Shown here: piece after piece, positions 35,095 to 47,840 of the stretch
How the letters are laid out: each line of letters opens with the position of its first letter
Position numbering within the stretch: the stretch's first letter is position 1
Assembly: GCA_015345905.1 (NCBI GenBank)
Contig: JADDTR010000014.1
Location: 310,001-374,000 of the forward strand
Source of the DNA: Aotearoamyces nothofagi
Lineage: Eukaryota; Ascomycota; Leotiomycetes; Leotiales; Tympanidaceae
Direction of reading: 5' to 3'
Length of the DNA stretch: 64,000 bases
Notes under the pieces: model-generated
Seen by the model: only the letters and a program-made list of their open reading frames with translations
Database searches by the model: none
What the model was told of the DNA's origin: nothing
Made by a program: the position numbers and the translations under genes

Positions 35095-35158
35095 GTAGCG
35101 GTAGGGTAACGGTAGGGTAACGGTAGGGTAGGGTAGTAGCCAGGTAGCGGTAGGGTAT
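35095..35158. repeat. GGTAGGGTAAC minisatellite
   Basis: Repeated GGTAGGGTAAC and GTAGCGGTAGGGTA units. It looks like telomere repeats at first glance but is not a (TTAGGG)n array. Confidence 0.8.
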
Positions 35159-35185
35159 GGGAGGGTGCCCGGGCAGGGAGTCTGT

Positions 35186-35224
35186 ACTGCACTGCACTGC
35201 ACTGCACTGCACTGCACTGCACTG
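35186..35224. repeat. 5-bp repeat (ACTGC)
   Basis: Seven perfect ACTGC copies. Confidence 0.9.
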
Positions 35225-35426
35225 GACGTCCAGTAATCGGTTCGGGGCAGCACAGCGGAGCCACTTCCCTTCCAGCAGCAGGTCCGGTGCTGGGAGCGGC
35301 GGCCCAGCACCCCCCGGCGGTGCGGTCCAGCACCTGTGCAGCCCCCAAATCTGAGCCTGAACGTCCGTCCTGGCGCCGACTCGCGAGGCAAATCCCGCGG
35401 CCCAGCGCCCGCGGTGTGAAACGCGC

Positions 35427-35460
35427 TACACCCGCACACCCGCACACCCGCACACCCGCC
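35427..35460. repeat. 8-bp repeat (CACACCCG)
   Basis: Four tandem copies of CACACCCG. Confidence 0.85.
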
Positions 35461-37530
35461 CTGCCTCCCTTCCGGGCCTCGCGACTCTGGGATTGTGCAG
35501 TGCATTGTTCTGCCGTCCCCAGGTTCCAACAGCCGGCACAGTCCGCCCGGCCGTGCCAGGCACCTCGCACCTCGCACCGCGCACCGCACAGCAAGTCGTG
35601 GGTACAGCCACTGCTGGATGCTGGATGCCACTGCTGGATGTCGATGTCTCCTGGACTCCTTCGTGGGCCGTCATCGCAGTGCTGTCTGCCAGTCTCAGTA
35701 TCGCCCTCCGCGAGGACATGGCCGATTCACAGGGTCCCTCGGCTCCTCCGCAACGAACTCGCTCGCTCGTCCTCCGCAAGGTTCAGTAATTGATGATGCA
35801 TCTCGCATCTTGCATGAACAATGGGTATCAGCAGCGCCACGGGATGCCCATGTGCCCGCTCGACTTCCCCTGCCGCCAGTGCGAGCCACGGCGTTGGAGG
35901 GTCCTCGCGCACAGGATGCAGCACTGCTCGTCGCTGTCGCTGTTGCTGTCGCTGTCGCCGGGGCTCCCAGCGGCACTCGGCGGCTCTCCCTCAGTGGCTT
36001 TGCCCTGGACGGTCGTCGCTGGGTTCCGCAATAGGGCTTAAGGGGGCTCTGCTAAGTCTATGCTAACGGGGCAAGAGTCCATGCTAAGTCTCTGCTAAGT
36101 CCATGCACGTCGATGCACCTTCTGTGCGCCCCTCACGCCGCTCCACTGGGCACCCGGGCAGTGCAGAGAGTGCACGTCGTCTACTCCATCCTGGGCTCGC
36201 ATTCATGCTGTAGCTTCGCCTGTAGTGTCTGTAGGTGGTGTCTGTAGTGCATGGAGCATCCTGCCATATTGGCGCCTCATTTCCTCCTCCCCCCCGTCGC
36301 CTGCTGATCCCCTGTGCTTCCTCTAGCCACTTTGGCCCCGTTCCAACAACGGCAGCGCAGAGCATAGTACATCTAGTCTCTGTCCATAGCCTCCGTGAGC
36401 TTCATGCCCTCGTTTTCTCGCGATAGATGCATCTTTGGACTCGCAGCTCTCCTTGCCATTGAGCGCCTTCTGTGTCGGTGCTGTGCGCTGTCTCTGTCGG
36501 ATTCGAGGCGCAAACACTGCTGCTGCTACGTCGGACTCGCCGATTGCGGGAGACGACAGGCATTTGAGCCTGGCCTGGCCTTGTCGACGCGCCTGACGCT
36601 GTACCATTTTGCCTTTGGCTGATCAGCGATTAAGCAAGCCTACGGGTACGTACATTCCTCATGGCCTTACCCCACCAAATCATCAAGAGACCTGCAACAC
36701 CACGCATTGATTGAACAGAGCAATTGAAAGTAACAATGGCTAACATGGTGTTGGGCAGTCGTTCAGTTGGAGATCCTCGATCGTTTTTCCTCCAGTGCCC
36801 GACGGCAGCGACCTCAGGTCTCACCTCCTTTTCCGCTGTCTCACTACATCGCCAGGTACTACGCCTCGCTGCTGCTGCAAGCAAGCCACAATTGCGATTG
36901 TCACATTTGAATATAAAACATAAACTCCGATCAGAAATTAGCTTTCTGCCACTCAAGCAACGGTTATAGTCTGTTGTAGGGGGAAAGAAAGACGAGAAAT
37001 TTTACAGAGCTTGAGATGCGTTGCGTCTCGTAAAGGCCTCTATTTGAAGATATTCTATGGCGTATGCTCTGCTGACTGATAAAAGGTGCGTAAAGAATGG
37101 AATGGCCAAGGACCCATCAAGAGTTTTTGAAAAGGCCTTTCAACTACTGATGCACAAGAATTGGAGCTTGCTAACCTATTTTCTCGCGGTATACAGTTCT
37201 TGAATTCTTCTAATCTATGTCGAGTTTGCGTACGGTGACTGGGATCCCTGTAGGTGTGTAACTCATATGTTTCGTACGAGTCAGGTCCTTGCCTTATTCA
37301 TTCATATTGCTCGTCAGGGTACTGACTTCTTCCGTCCAGTTAACAGAGTCACATTAAATACTTTTGGTTGTACGGCATAGTTCATCTGAAAATTTCCGTA
37401 TAATCTTGGCGGTAAAGAAACTCAGATCCTCATTGACAATCGTCCGGAGTGCATGGTTCATCTTCAATCAGTAGCATATTTACTGAAGACGGAAATGTTT
37501 ATAGTTCTGGCTAGGGAATAATCTTGCAGT

Positions 37531-40500
37531 ATGGCGGCAGAAATGGCTGCGTGGGAGACAGACGACGAGTATGCCGCGGCTGCTGAGGCTTCTTTACCTA
37601 CTCCATCCGATACGCCTTACAGAACTCCATCCCGCGCTTCTCGACGTTCCTCACGGCGTAAATCTTCGTCGCCAGCATCTTCGTCTCCTCCGCCGTTACC
37701 GCATGGGGAGCCTATTGGCCGGCGAAATTCGAAAGATGTTACAAACGATGAAAGTATCTCTATACTTGACCCCCGGCGATTTACGCCGACGTTGCATGCA
37801 AATCTCGTTTCCGAAATTCTCAATCTCCGGAGAGATCAGGAAGAGAAGTCAAAGGTTATAGAAAATCTTGAGACTAGCCTCCATATGTCGCGTGGCGAAT
37901 CCGAGTCCCTAGCAGCCACTCTTGCTAGCAATTCAAAAGAGACTCGATCCCTGAAGCGTCAGCTAGCTTTGCTCGAAGGCGGCACATCTTCAGCTCTAGG
38001 TGAACTTGCAAGAGAACGTGATGAGGCTGTTGACAGTGTGTTAGATACCAAGCGACGCTTGGACGCTGCGCAAAAGAAACTGAGGTCACAGGAAGAGAAT
38101 GCAGACAGAGTGCAAGAACTCTGGATACGGGATAAGGATACCTGGGATGAGGATAGGAGAAAGTATGAACGCAAAATCCATGTGACCGAGGGACGCCTGA
38201 AGGCTGTTCTCGAGGAGGTCGTGACCTACCAGACGGCCCATCAACAAATCCTTCAGAATACTGGAGACAATGAGGTCGACGAGTTGTCAAGAGAAAATGG
38301 CGTTAGTCACGGGAGTGATACAGCCAGTGTCCGCTCAATGAGCATGACTAACAGTGTTCGATTTTCGATGCTAGGTGGACTAAATGGTTACGGAGGCTCG
38401 AAACTCAATGGCTTGAGCCTGGCTGATGAGCTTGGTCTTGATGGCGAAGACGAAGATCAACACACCGACCACGATGGCCGAGAAAGTGTTCTATCGATGC
38501 TTCACAAGCGGAATCATAGTCGTGACAGTGTTATGTCAAGGACGCATAAGCGAAACCAAAGCCTCGACAGTTTAATGCGCCCAGGCAGTGTCACTCGCGG
38601 CAGATTCCTAGCCAACGAAGCGGTCTTGGAAGAGCTCGAGAGTGGTATAATCGAGGATGATGAGACTCCAGTTCCAAATGTGCCTAAGTACGTCGATACA
38701 GGAATTCAGTATTCTCCTCCGCCGTCCCCAGTGCCTGGGGAAGCTGTAGTACCAGATATCATAGTGAGCGAAAGGTATACGAGGGAGAAAAATGGAGGAC
38801 ATGAGTTAGAGGTCGAGGCAAATCAGCGCCGTAAGCGTGTTCATGCCAGTCCACCACTTGCACTTGAACCTACAAGTACGCATGAAATCATGATATCCGC
38901 TGCGTCGCAAACGGTGGACGGACCTTTAAGCCCACCAAGAACTCCGAAATCACCTATGAGATTTGCTTCACCTCCACCAAGCATTGCCCCGCTCGGGACG
39001 GATACGAAATCTAGTGCAACGCAGACAGATACACCTCCGTCGACCCCTACTATAATGGAAGCGCCACGGCTCCCCATTCCCATCCCCTTTATCTCGATTC
39101 ATCCGCCAACATCTAGACCGGGAACTCCTAGGGAACCATTGTTACCGCAGCATTTCAAGGATGTGGCTTGCCAGGTATCAATGCAAGTACCCGTCTCTTC
39201 GCGATCGATATCCGTTCAAACAGAAGAGATTAGGGTAGACCAACGCATGAATCTTCTTCCTAAACATTTACAGCCTTCCATGATATCTTCGAGATCTTCA
39301 TCCCCAGAACCTGTTTCTCAGGGAGTAGAAAATTTATCTTCCGTGCCTGCCCCCGTGCCACCTCGAAACCCGAGACGGATGAAGAGCAAGCAAAGCATAG
39401 TGGAGGTTCCATCATCGCCACCTCAACCTCCACCTCAAGCATTACAGCCCATGGCCATTGAGACTCATGATGCCTATCCAGGGAACAATGACAACGGGCC
39501 ACTCGCGAAGGATAGAGGGACTATCAGAAGACCACATCGGATTAGTAGCTTGTTTGCTGGCTTCGACACCGTAAGTTCGGATGAGGCTGAAGACTTCGCT
39601 GATGCCGACTTGAGCGAGGGCGATTTCGTAACTGCTCTGTCAGCACCTCGACCTAAGAAATCAATGGGCAAGTTGGGCAAACGAACTCCCGTAGCTCCTA
39701 CCTCAGTGCCAGAAGATGTCGAACCTGTCGATGACGTTGTACCGCAGCAAGCTAAGAGTTCGATGAGGCAACCCGGAAATTCCGATTCAAATGGTGTTTC
39801 TACATTAGCTGATGCACCGCCACTGTCTGGACAGAGGACTTCAATGAGACCGGCCCGTCAAATGGATAAGCCATTATCTTTGGTGTCAACAGCAAAGCAG
39901 GGAACTATGCGACGTGCCGCTTTGATTACCAGCGGTGTGGCGGCTCACCATGGTCGCTCTCGAAGTCCTAGCCTCCCCGAATCTAGTAGGGAGCCACCGT
40001 TCCCAATTCCTACGCGTGCTAGTTCCAGAAAGCCTCCATTTAGTGTTAGTGCACCAAGTTATGGCAATAGAAGCCCAACTCGTGATCCTTTGTCAACTCA
40101 CGGAAGACGGTATTCACGAGGAGGGCACTATCGTGTCAACAGCATCCGCAAGGTTAGATCTGCTGCTGCACTCCCTGGTAACCAACAGAAATATCGACGT
40201 CACGGAAGCAGGTCTCCCCCACCATTATCAGCATCTACCGAGGCGCCGGAAAGTCCGCAATTACCTCCTATGCCCAACAATGATATTACATCACCTTATG
40301 CTGCGCAGTACGATGGCCATGCTTCGAGCCGTTATAGAATGCACAGACAACAGCCTTCGACCAATACAGCAAATACTTTCAATACCGGGAGTCAGTCTGT
40401 CGGCAGTTCTGTTCAAGCAACTGGTGTCGTTGATGCTATTGCACAGACAATGGTAGGCGAATGGATGTGGAAGTATGTGAGGAGGCGAAAGTCTTTTGGC

Positions 40501-41924
40501 ATGCCAGACTCTGCTGGCCTAGATGGGGATACTGCAAATGGGGTGCGTCACAAACGTTGGGTCTGGCTTGCACCATATGAACGAGCTGTTATGTGGAGCA
40601 GTAAACAGCCAACCTCTGGATCTGCCTTGATGGGCAAGAGTGGTCGAAAACGTAAGTTGCCAGTCTCCAACCATGCTGAAGTCGAAACTGATCCCAAACA
40701 GTGACTATACAATCCGTACTTGACGTCAAAGATGACAACGCATCCCCCAAAGGTATTTCTGGACCTATCTTTAACCGCTCAATCTTAATCCTGACCCCCG
40801 CCCGTGCCCTCAAATTTACTGCAACCACACGCGAGCGTCACTACATCTGGCTCACTGCCCTCTCGTTCCTCGCCCATTCTTCTCAAGCTGTCCCAGACAT
40901 TATGGTACCACAACCACCACCACAACCAATGTCCGACTTCGAAGCCCCCCGCCAAGCAACCGCTCGTCTGCGAAAAAACGGAATTCGTGATTCCATCCGG
41001 TTAGCTAAAGGGAAAACTAATATGACCATGAGCTCTGGTCCCACGAGTGTAAATTCAAGCATCCGGGGCGGAAATGGGGGCGAACTTAGCATACGTACAG
41101 AGCCTAGTACACGTGGTGCGAGTGCAGGCGGCGACCATAATGGGAGGGAGATTATATCTGTCTTTGGCAGCCATGAACCTCTGACCGAAGCGGCTGATCC
41201 ACCAATTGTCCCACGCTTCACAGATCGCACTTATACCGGCAGTCACGGACGTAAACGTAGCAATACAGGCTCGCGGATCCCACCTCCTCTCTCGTTTCGT
41301 GGCTTTTCTGACCGTGGGCCAGCAACCGTTGCAGCCGGCGGAGGAGGGTTCACTGGTGGCCCAGTTGGTGGAGGCGGCAGCGGCTTTACCGGAAATGGAT
41401 TTAGTCATGGTCACGCCCCGACATCAAGCACTGCCGGTCTGAGTACTGGCACAAATGGCTCAAGCGATATATACAATGGATCACAACGCTCTTCGTCTGT
41501 GATGGGTGGGAATAGTGTCTCTTATACCAATGGTCCGTCTGTATCTGGTCCTTCCTCGATCCGAACCTCGGATGCTTCAGCTCGTCCCGGTGTCGTCGTC
41601 AACAACTTTTTCGATGCTGTTGGCACAGTACGGATGGAGGCTTTCATAAGCCCGATGGCATTGAGCAGATTTGATAACTTCCCGGAGGAGACTGCGGAGA
41701 TGGGAATTAATAATAGATTTGGGAGAAGCATAGGCCATGGCGGGGTCCAAAGGATGAGAAGTAGAGAAAGAAGACGGCGAAGTAGGAATAGAGACAGTTA
41801 TTATGCTGTGAAGGGACGAGGCATGGGTGGTAATGACACTGCAGATTATTATGGGGGAAGTAAGACTGCAGGAGAAGAGGAATATGTCCGCGAGCGAAGC
41901 GATGATCCGTTTAGAGGATTCTGA
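37531..41924 (+). CDS. Cortical PH-domain protein, ApsA/Num1/Mcp5-like
   Basis: Related to A. nidulans ApsA and yeast Num1, which anchor dynein and mitochondria at the cell cortex for nuclear migration (family knowledge). Exons 37531-40651 and 40702-41924 give 1447 aa. The N-terminus is acidic and Ser/Pro-rich. DPRRFTPTLHANLVSEILNL (about 88-107) opens a coiled-coil region to about 250 (EEKSKVIENLETSL, RSLKRQLALLE). A long disordered Ser/Pro/Arg-rich middle follows. The PH domain spans about 974-1102, from MVGEWMWKYVRRRK through HKRWVWLAPYERAVMWSSKQ, crosses the 50-bp intron, and ends WLTALSFLAHSSQ. A Gly/Ser-rich tail follows. The intron removes an in-frame read-through; spliced GRK-LTIQSVLDVKDD matches the family. 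An acceptor-like sequence just before the ATG allows a leader intron or further 5' exon. Confidence 0.88.
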
Positions 41925-42870
41925 TAGCATCTTGGTCAGAAGGATGCTGTTTCGAAAATCCAAATATCAAAGCATAGAGAAGCTGTGGCATTCTCGTTTG
42001 TTCTGGGGGAAGGTGGGGTTGGAACAGGGCTGGGCAATCAGGGCAAGGGCAGGTGGCATTGAGGGATTACCGACGGATGGTATTGACGGATGGCTCAGGC
42101 CTGGCACAAACGGAGTTTGGATTTCTGCGGCATGACTCACTCCCTCTGGTCGGGTTCTTCCTCCTTGTTTTTTATTTATTTATATATATACGATTTAGAT
42201 TCTTGGAAGGGGGGGGTGGCGTAGCGTAGAAGCGAAGCCGTGCTATACCCCGAGCCCTGTTCTGTTCTGTTCTGTTCGCGAGGATACCCGGCATGGATTG
42301 GTGTAATTTTCATCCCACTGTACAGGGCTAGATCTGAGCGCGAGCCGGGGGAGGAGTTAATGATATCAGAAAGCATCTAGATCCGTCGCTCCCCCCCCCT
42401 CTTGCGGTCTCCTCCTTTTCTTTCTGGCGAGGAGCAGCGCGGGAGGCCGGCATGGTCGAGCAGTGCCTCGCCTGGCAAGCTCTCTGCGACATTGATGAAT
42501 CAGAGAGCTCTTCTCCAGACGCCGGAGTGGCGATGTGGGTTCAGCTTGCAGCACGTGACTTATAGACGAGATTCGCTGATTCGGAGGGATTCATTTGTAT
42601 GTACACTGTAGTATTTGGTAGAGACGTGGGCTGTGAGTAGGAGGGGAGGGGTCTGGAGCCTGGGGTACTACATATATATATGTATATACGTTCAATGATA
42701 ATCGCAAGGCCATGTACGAAGCAGATGAAGTCCATCGTCTGGCAGCCTGATGCTAGTTCTAGGTTCTAGTTCATTTCGTCCAGGTTACAGCTGGGGTTGA
42801 TTACAATAGGCATATAAGCCCTCCTCATCACGACACATGGCGAAAGAGAGAGGGTAGATGAATGTACAAG

Positions 42871-42900
42871 GACAGTACAGTACAGTACAGTACAATACAA
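42871..42900. repeat. CAGTA repeat tract
   Basis: Four or more ACAGT copies then ACAAT copies: the GTAC-type word family on the opposite strand sense. Confidence 0.85.
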
Positions 42901-43731
42901 TCGGCTCGCGAGCTAGCCCCATCATGATGTTTCTGTCTGGTCCTAGGGACGTTGCGACGATGACGCGTCTCGCGCAAGAGAGGGTGAGGAGGTATCCACT
43001 GTACGAAAAGGCCCTTTGTGGTTAACGATGAGAGGTGGCTGGGTAGTAGAGGTAGTGGGAATAGCAGAAACAGGATCGAGTAGGCTCTTTTCTTCACCCG
43101 CAAAGTGTCTCTGGGGGATGGACGGGCTTGAAATGGGTTGCGAGAGGGGGGAGGCAGAAAGGAGGGGAATGGGCTGATGCGTCAATTGGTGGTGTGGCGT
43201 CTGGGGTGCTGTGAGCAGACAGACAAGACAACATGGCTGTCCACGAAACGCAGTAGATGGCAGAACAATAATGCAACTCGAGCATGCGGTAGGTAGCATC
43301 CTCTTGCTGCTTGCCTCTGTCATCCTCTCCGAGCGAGCCGTATGTACTCGCTGTACAAGTACAGACAACAGACATCCGCTGTGCCCTTTGCACGAGCTCC
43401 AGGGCAGGCACAGGCATGTACAAAGGAGTCCGGCCTGTACGGTCTGGTCTGCGAGTTCGATGCTACAGGGACCTGCGAACAGAATTGGTCCATTGGCAAC
43501 ACCAAGCAAGCTATTGGCAGCTGGAACCACCAGCCTAGGAAACCCGATGAGAGCCGAGCTAACTAGCTTAGGTAGCTTATAGTGCTATCTACAACCTCGG
43601 GGGCCTAGGAGAACTGCCTAACTGGGCAAGCACCTCTGGATAAATGCCCAGGGTGCAGTATCTGGAAGATAAGGGGCGAGAGTGAGCGAGAGTGAAGGAG
43701 AGTGAAGGAGATGGCTACGTAGGTGGCTACG

Positions 43732-43780
43732 TAGGTGCCAATAGGTGCCAATAGGTGCCAATAGGTGCCAATAGGTGCCT
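43732..43780. repeat. 10-bp minisatellite (AGGTGCCAAT)
   Basis: Five perfect copies of AGGTGCCAAT. Confidence 0.9.
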
Positions 43781-44035
43781 GGAGATGCATGTAGATACGT
43801 ACCTTGGTTGCCTGTATTGCCTTTAGGGACGACGGACAAAGGCCAGACCCGATCCATGCCACAGAGCGAACCGACTGGGCCAGTGATCAACCCAGGTAGC
43901 TGCTGCAAGAGGTTGGCCGATGGAGATCAGTTGATCGAGACTGGCGGGTGGAGATTGATTGATAGACAGACCTCAGCAAGTAACCTTATGTCAGCCAAGG
44001 ACCGAAGGCAGACGGACCCTTCTTGCCTGACGCCG

Positions 44036-44130
44036 AGCAGTGAGTAGTGGTCAGTGAGTAGTGGTCAGTGAGTAGTGAGTGAGTAGTGAGTGAGTAGTGA
44101 GCAGTGAGCAGTCAGCAGTGAGCAGCCCAG
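44036..44130. repeat. AGTGAGTAGTGGTC minisatellite
   Basis: Irregular array of AGTGAGTAGTG, AGTGGTC and AGTGAGCAG units. Confidence 0.85.
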
Positions 44131-44431
44131 CCAGGTAGGTTGGGGGTGGGCATAAGACAGCTACCTACCTAGCCAGCTAGACAGCTACCTTGGCCGCCCT
44201 ACGGATAACGAAGAGCAAGAAGAAGAGGGAGAGAGGGAGAGAGGGAGAGCGAGATAAGATGAGAGAGGGGCCGACAGACAGGGCTGCAGCAGCGCTTGTG
44301 GCTGTGGTGGCTCGGGCCTGCGCTGCCCCGCCCGTCTTGCGTCTTGCGTCTTGCGTCTTCTCGCACCTTCCTTCTCCCTACGGGCCTACGGGCATCCTCT
44401 GGTTACAGCGCGGTGCAGCTTCTGTTGAGTA

Positions 44432-44503
44432 AGTACAGTTACAGTACAGTAGTGCAGTACAGTACAGCACAGTACATTACATTACTGCACCGTACCGTAC
44501 CGT
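44432..44503. repeat. GTAC-type repeat tract
   Basis: Dense ACAGTAC, GCAGTAC, ACATTAC and CGTAC words over about 70 bp. Confidence 0.8.
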
Positions 44504-45343
44504 CGCCCCTCCTTGCTGCCCCTGCCTGGCAGGGCTCAAGGCACTCTGCTCGGAGGCTATTTATGGAATCCCGGCCGCGCCAGCGCAGCCCGAGCAGGGC
44601 GCTTGGCCGCCTCGGGTAGCGCCTGGCGCAGGCCTTGGGTGGCCCCCCTGCCTGCCCGCGCTAGCTGACCCAAGGGGCGCGCCTGACGGGACTGCTGGGC
44701 TGGAGGTCCGCGCCGGCCCCGTGACCGAGAGGAGCCTCGGCTTGGCGGCCAGGTGACGAGTCGAGTCGAGTCGAGTCGAGTCACCGGATTGCTGGGTGCC
44801 CTGCCCTGTGCTTGTCCTGGGGAGGATTCGCGATTTCCTGCGCTGTGCAGTCCTGGCCCTCTCGTACTCGCCTTCCTGCCCGCTTCCAGCTGGCCCGCCG
44901 ACTGTCCTGCTCTGTCCTGCTCTGTCCTGCTCCAGTGCCTCGCTGGCCAAGAGTGCTGAGGTCGGTACGGTACAGCGGGTGCGCCACACCTCAGGCCCGT
45001 CGTCGCCTTTGCTCGCTTCGCGGAAGACCCGGGCCCAGGACGGCCTCACGTGACGCTGTGTGTACATACTGTACGTAACGCCGTCCCCCCCGTCCTGCCG
45101 CCGCTTCTGACGGGTCAGCCCTGCATTAGCCAGTCGCCAGTCGCCGCCCGGCTCCCCCGGCTGATGCGTCGGCGCGATGCATGTGCATGTGCATGTGCAT
45201 GTGCCTGTGCTTGGCCCGGCCTGCCACTGGCTGCTCCGTTCATGTCATTTCCTGTCATTTCCTCCAAAATCTCATCTCATTTACCGTGTGGGAGAGAGAC
45301 CTCGTGTTTGCGGGCCTGAGGTCTTTCCAATCTACAGATAGAG

Positions 45344-45380
45344 ATACTGTACTGTACAGTACTACTGTATACAGTGCAGT
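45344..45380. repeat. GTAC-type repeat tract
   Basis: TACTGTACTGTACAGTACTA-like palindromic run. Confidence 0.8.
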
Positions 45381-45896
45381 CCACACCACACATCCATGAC
45401 GGTCCTCCGTAATCGGTGCTGCTGGCTGTGCTTTTGCGCCGCTCTCCGTCCCCCACAGAGCAGCCTTTGCCGGTTTGCAAGGACACTGCGACGGGCGCAG
45501 CATTGCCTACGCCCTCACGAGCAACTGGCTGCCGTCATGCCCAGCACAGATCAGTCCTCGTATATTGTCCATCTTGCAATTACAGTACACTGAGTTGTCG
45601 TGGCGGGCGTGGCACGGCGCCGTGGCACGGACTTCGCTCGATCGGCCGGGCCAGTGCGCACAGATGCGATTGAGGGGAAGCCTGATCCCCTATTTCGCAT
45701 CCTTTGCTGTACCATCCATGTCCTGGCATTGCGCTTCCCCTTTTGTCCTGCTCACCACTGCAACCCCCATCCCTCCTCTGCCCATGTCCGCCAGCCCTCC
45801 TTCCGTCCGGCATCTCTCCTGCTCCCCATTGGAGCCATGTCCATAAGCCATATCCTAGGAGGGAAGGGTAATAGATACGAGGTAGTAGTTATGGGG

Positions 45897-45996
45897 TAAT
45901 GGCAATGGGCTGTAATGGCAATGGCTATAATGGCAATGGCTATAATGGCAATGGCTATAATGGCAATGGCTATAATGGCAATGGCTATAATGGCAA
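45897..45996. repeat. 15-bp minisatellite (AATGGCAATGGCTAT)
   Basis: About six copies of a 15-bp unit. Being a multiple of three, it makes a long but meaningless open frame on both strands. Confidence 0.9.
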
Positions 45997-46657
45997 GGAA
46001 CATGTGCGTGGAAAAGGGTGACCAGCTAAATCATACCTGCCTGGCTTTCGAGATTCCTTCACCACCTGGCTCGAGTCGACCACATAGCGTCGAGCGTCTC
46101 CTCGAAGACCAAGAAATGTAGCCACGCAAGTGTTATTAAATATCATGTATAGAACAATTGCAACTCCTTCGCAAACGCTCAAGAATGGAACCAAACTTAT
46201 CGCCAGAGATAGTGTGAATGTGTCTGTATTGTGCATGAGCTCAGAGCCGCCGCTCCTTCCTAACCGACCAGAGAGACCGTCGAGCCCACCAAGGAACATA
46301 TCCCCAACTAACCACCCAAAAGACGACTGCACATTAAAGCTCTGGTAGGCACATGGCATGGCATGACAGGGATCATCTTGCCGTCCCAATAGCCACCAGA
46401 TCAAGCAAGTACAAGAAGTTGACTGTGACCTTGACGTGTCTTGGCCATAAATTAGAGACAAATACTCTAGAGAGAAATACAGAACACCTTTTTAATCCCG
46501 CCCTCTTTTCCATCCAGCGACCGAGCCCCTCCTCCCATTTTGATTGACTCCAGCCACGTCTCAAACCACGTCGCCGTGGTGGGAGCCGATAGCCCAGAAA
46601 ATTGTCTAATGAAAGGAAATCCTGCTTCGTGACTCTGGCGGGAAAGGAATTCGCTGC

Positions 46658-47373
46658 TTACAAAATGTAAGCAGCGACACCGAGGAGACCAGCAAGGCCG
46701 GCAGCGGCACCAGCACCGGCACGGTTAGCGGCACCGGTGTAGGTGGATGAGGCGCTGGTGGTAACTGATCCAGTTCCGACGGCAGTGGTTGAAGCAGCAA
46801 CAACAGCGGCGGTAGTAGCCTCGACGGTGCTGTTAACATAGACTGCTGATGTGGCGACTGAGGCAGCGGTGGTAGCTGCGGCGACTGCGGAGGTGGTCAC
46901 GGAGCTACAAAGAAAAAGTCAGCCAGTGAAGATTTAACTGCGCGAAAACATGGATACCAGGTGCTGCAGTACACTACTGAAGAAACGGTCGAGAGCTTGG
47001 ACACGGTGCATGGGCAGTTGGTGATGGTGATAGTCTCAGACTGTAGACGGGAAAAAGTTAGCATTTATTCATCGTGGAGCTGAGATTGATCCAGCTATGA
47101 GAAGTATGTGCGCGTGCAGTGCATCCCATTAGATGGTTATATCAAAGCTAAACGCCAATTCTCATAGCCAGGTGGAAGTCATTCAAGCCACAGGAAGCTT
47201 ACCTCGGTGGCGGTGTAGGTGACACCGTTGTAGGTGAGCTCGGTGGAGGATGGGCAGACGGTGGTGTAGGCAGTGACAACATCGGTGACCCAGACGGCGG
47301 AGGCAGTGGCGTTGGAAGCGGCAGCAGCAGTGGCCACAAGGGCAGCAGTGAAAGCAGCGACGGTGAATTGCAT
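46658..47373 (-). CDS. Small secreted Ser/Thr/Ala-rich, probably GPI-anchored wall protein (CCG-6-like)
   Basis: Exons (minus) 47203-47373, 46958-47040 and 46658-46904 give 166 aa. The N-terminus MQFTVAAFTAALVATAAAAS is a clear signal peptide, cleaved near residue 19-20. The core has VWVTDVVTAYTTVCPSSTEL, TYNGVTYTATESETITITNC and PCTVSKLSTVSSVVYCSTC: a short domain with four to five cysteines that I associate with Neurospora clock-controlled CCG-6-like and similar wall proteins. The C-terminal half is a Thr/Ser/Ala/Val repeat likely to be O-mannosylated. It ends in a hydrophobic tail (GAGAAAGLAGLLGVAAYIL) after small residues, which fits a GPI attachment signal. Such proteins are usually abundant cell-wall constituents of unknown exact role. 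All three exons are needed: the first alone has neither second cysteine cluster nor tail. Confidence 0.87.
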
Positions 47374-47701
47374 CTTGACGGTTTGGTTTGGATGGTACTT
47401 AAAAAGTAATGGGTTGAAGGTGGTTGAGGTAGACGGAGGGATGGTTCTTTCAAACGGATATCTGTTGGTTGAACGAATGTAAGTGACTAAAAGTCAGATG
47501 TGTATGTATGAACGAAAGTGTGGGTAAAAGAAGGAAGAAGAAGAGGATGGTTGGGGATGGATCGGTCTTATACCGTGACAGGCCGGGGGGGGGCAGACAC
47601 TTAGTCAACAGCAGTAATGCCAGTAATGCCAGTGATGCCCGGTAATGCCCACAGGCAGGCGGCAGGCAGCCTAGAGACACATCAGGAGCTAGGGGGGTAT
47701 A

Positions 47702-47840
47702 CAGTGGGTGGCCAGAAGTATTCGACCTGGTACGTGCCCGCCGAACCAATAGATCATGTAGACAATAAGACTGAATAATTTTATTGGTGATGAAAAGTGG
47801 GCCTGCACGTACCAGGTCGAATACTTCTGGCCACCCACTG
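47702..47840 (+). mobile_element. Tc1/mariner-type MITE, copy 1
   Basis: 139-bp non-autonomous element with perfect 36-bp terminal inverted repeats beginning CAGTGGGTGGCCAGAAGTAT and a 67-bp core. It is flanked by TA on both sides (47,700-47,701 and 47,841-47,842), the target duplication made by Tc1/mariner/IS630 transposases. It has no coding capacity. Copy 2 (50,445-50,583) has the same sequence on the opposite strand with no difference that I can find, implying very recent movement. Assignment to the superfamily rests on the TA duplication and CAGTG ends; no transposase gene is in the window. The whole element could fold as one hairpin. Confidence 0.88.

Larger units (their letters stand above)
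32698..37530. other. 4.8-kb gene-free region with GC-rich minisatellite island
   Basis: Downstream of the dehalogenase and upstream of the PH protein. From about 33.2 to 36.6 kb it is GC-rich and dense in minisatellites and GTAC-type tracts. The last ~900 bp are AT-richer and should contain the PH-gene promoter and leader; a splice-acceptor-like TCTTGCAG sits directly before its ATG. Open frames are plentiful but none resembles a protein. Confidence 0.6.
41925..46657. other. 4.7-kb convergent gene-free region with repeat island
   Basis: Between the 3' ends of the PH gene and the GPI-type gene. It contains microsatellites, GTAC-type tracts and minisatellites from about 42.6 to 46.0 kb. The last ~600 bp are less GC-rich and probably include the 3' UTR of the GPI-type gene. 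No gene was recognised. Confidence 0.6.

Noticed and set aside
35095-35158. Interstitial telomere
   Set aside because: The unit is GGTAGGGTAAC and not TTAGGG, and it sits among many unrelated minisatellites.
45752-46003. Hydrophobic 83-codon frame of Ile/Ala repeats
   Set aside because: Pure translation of the 15-bp minisatellite.
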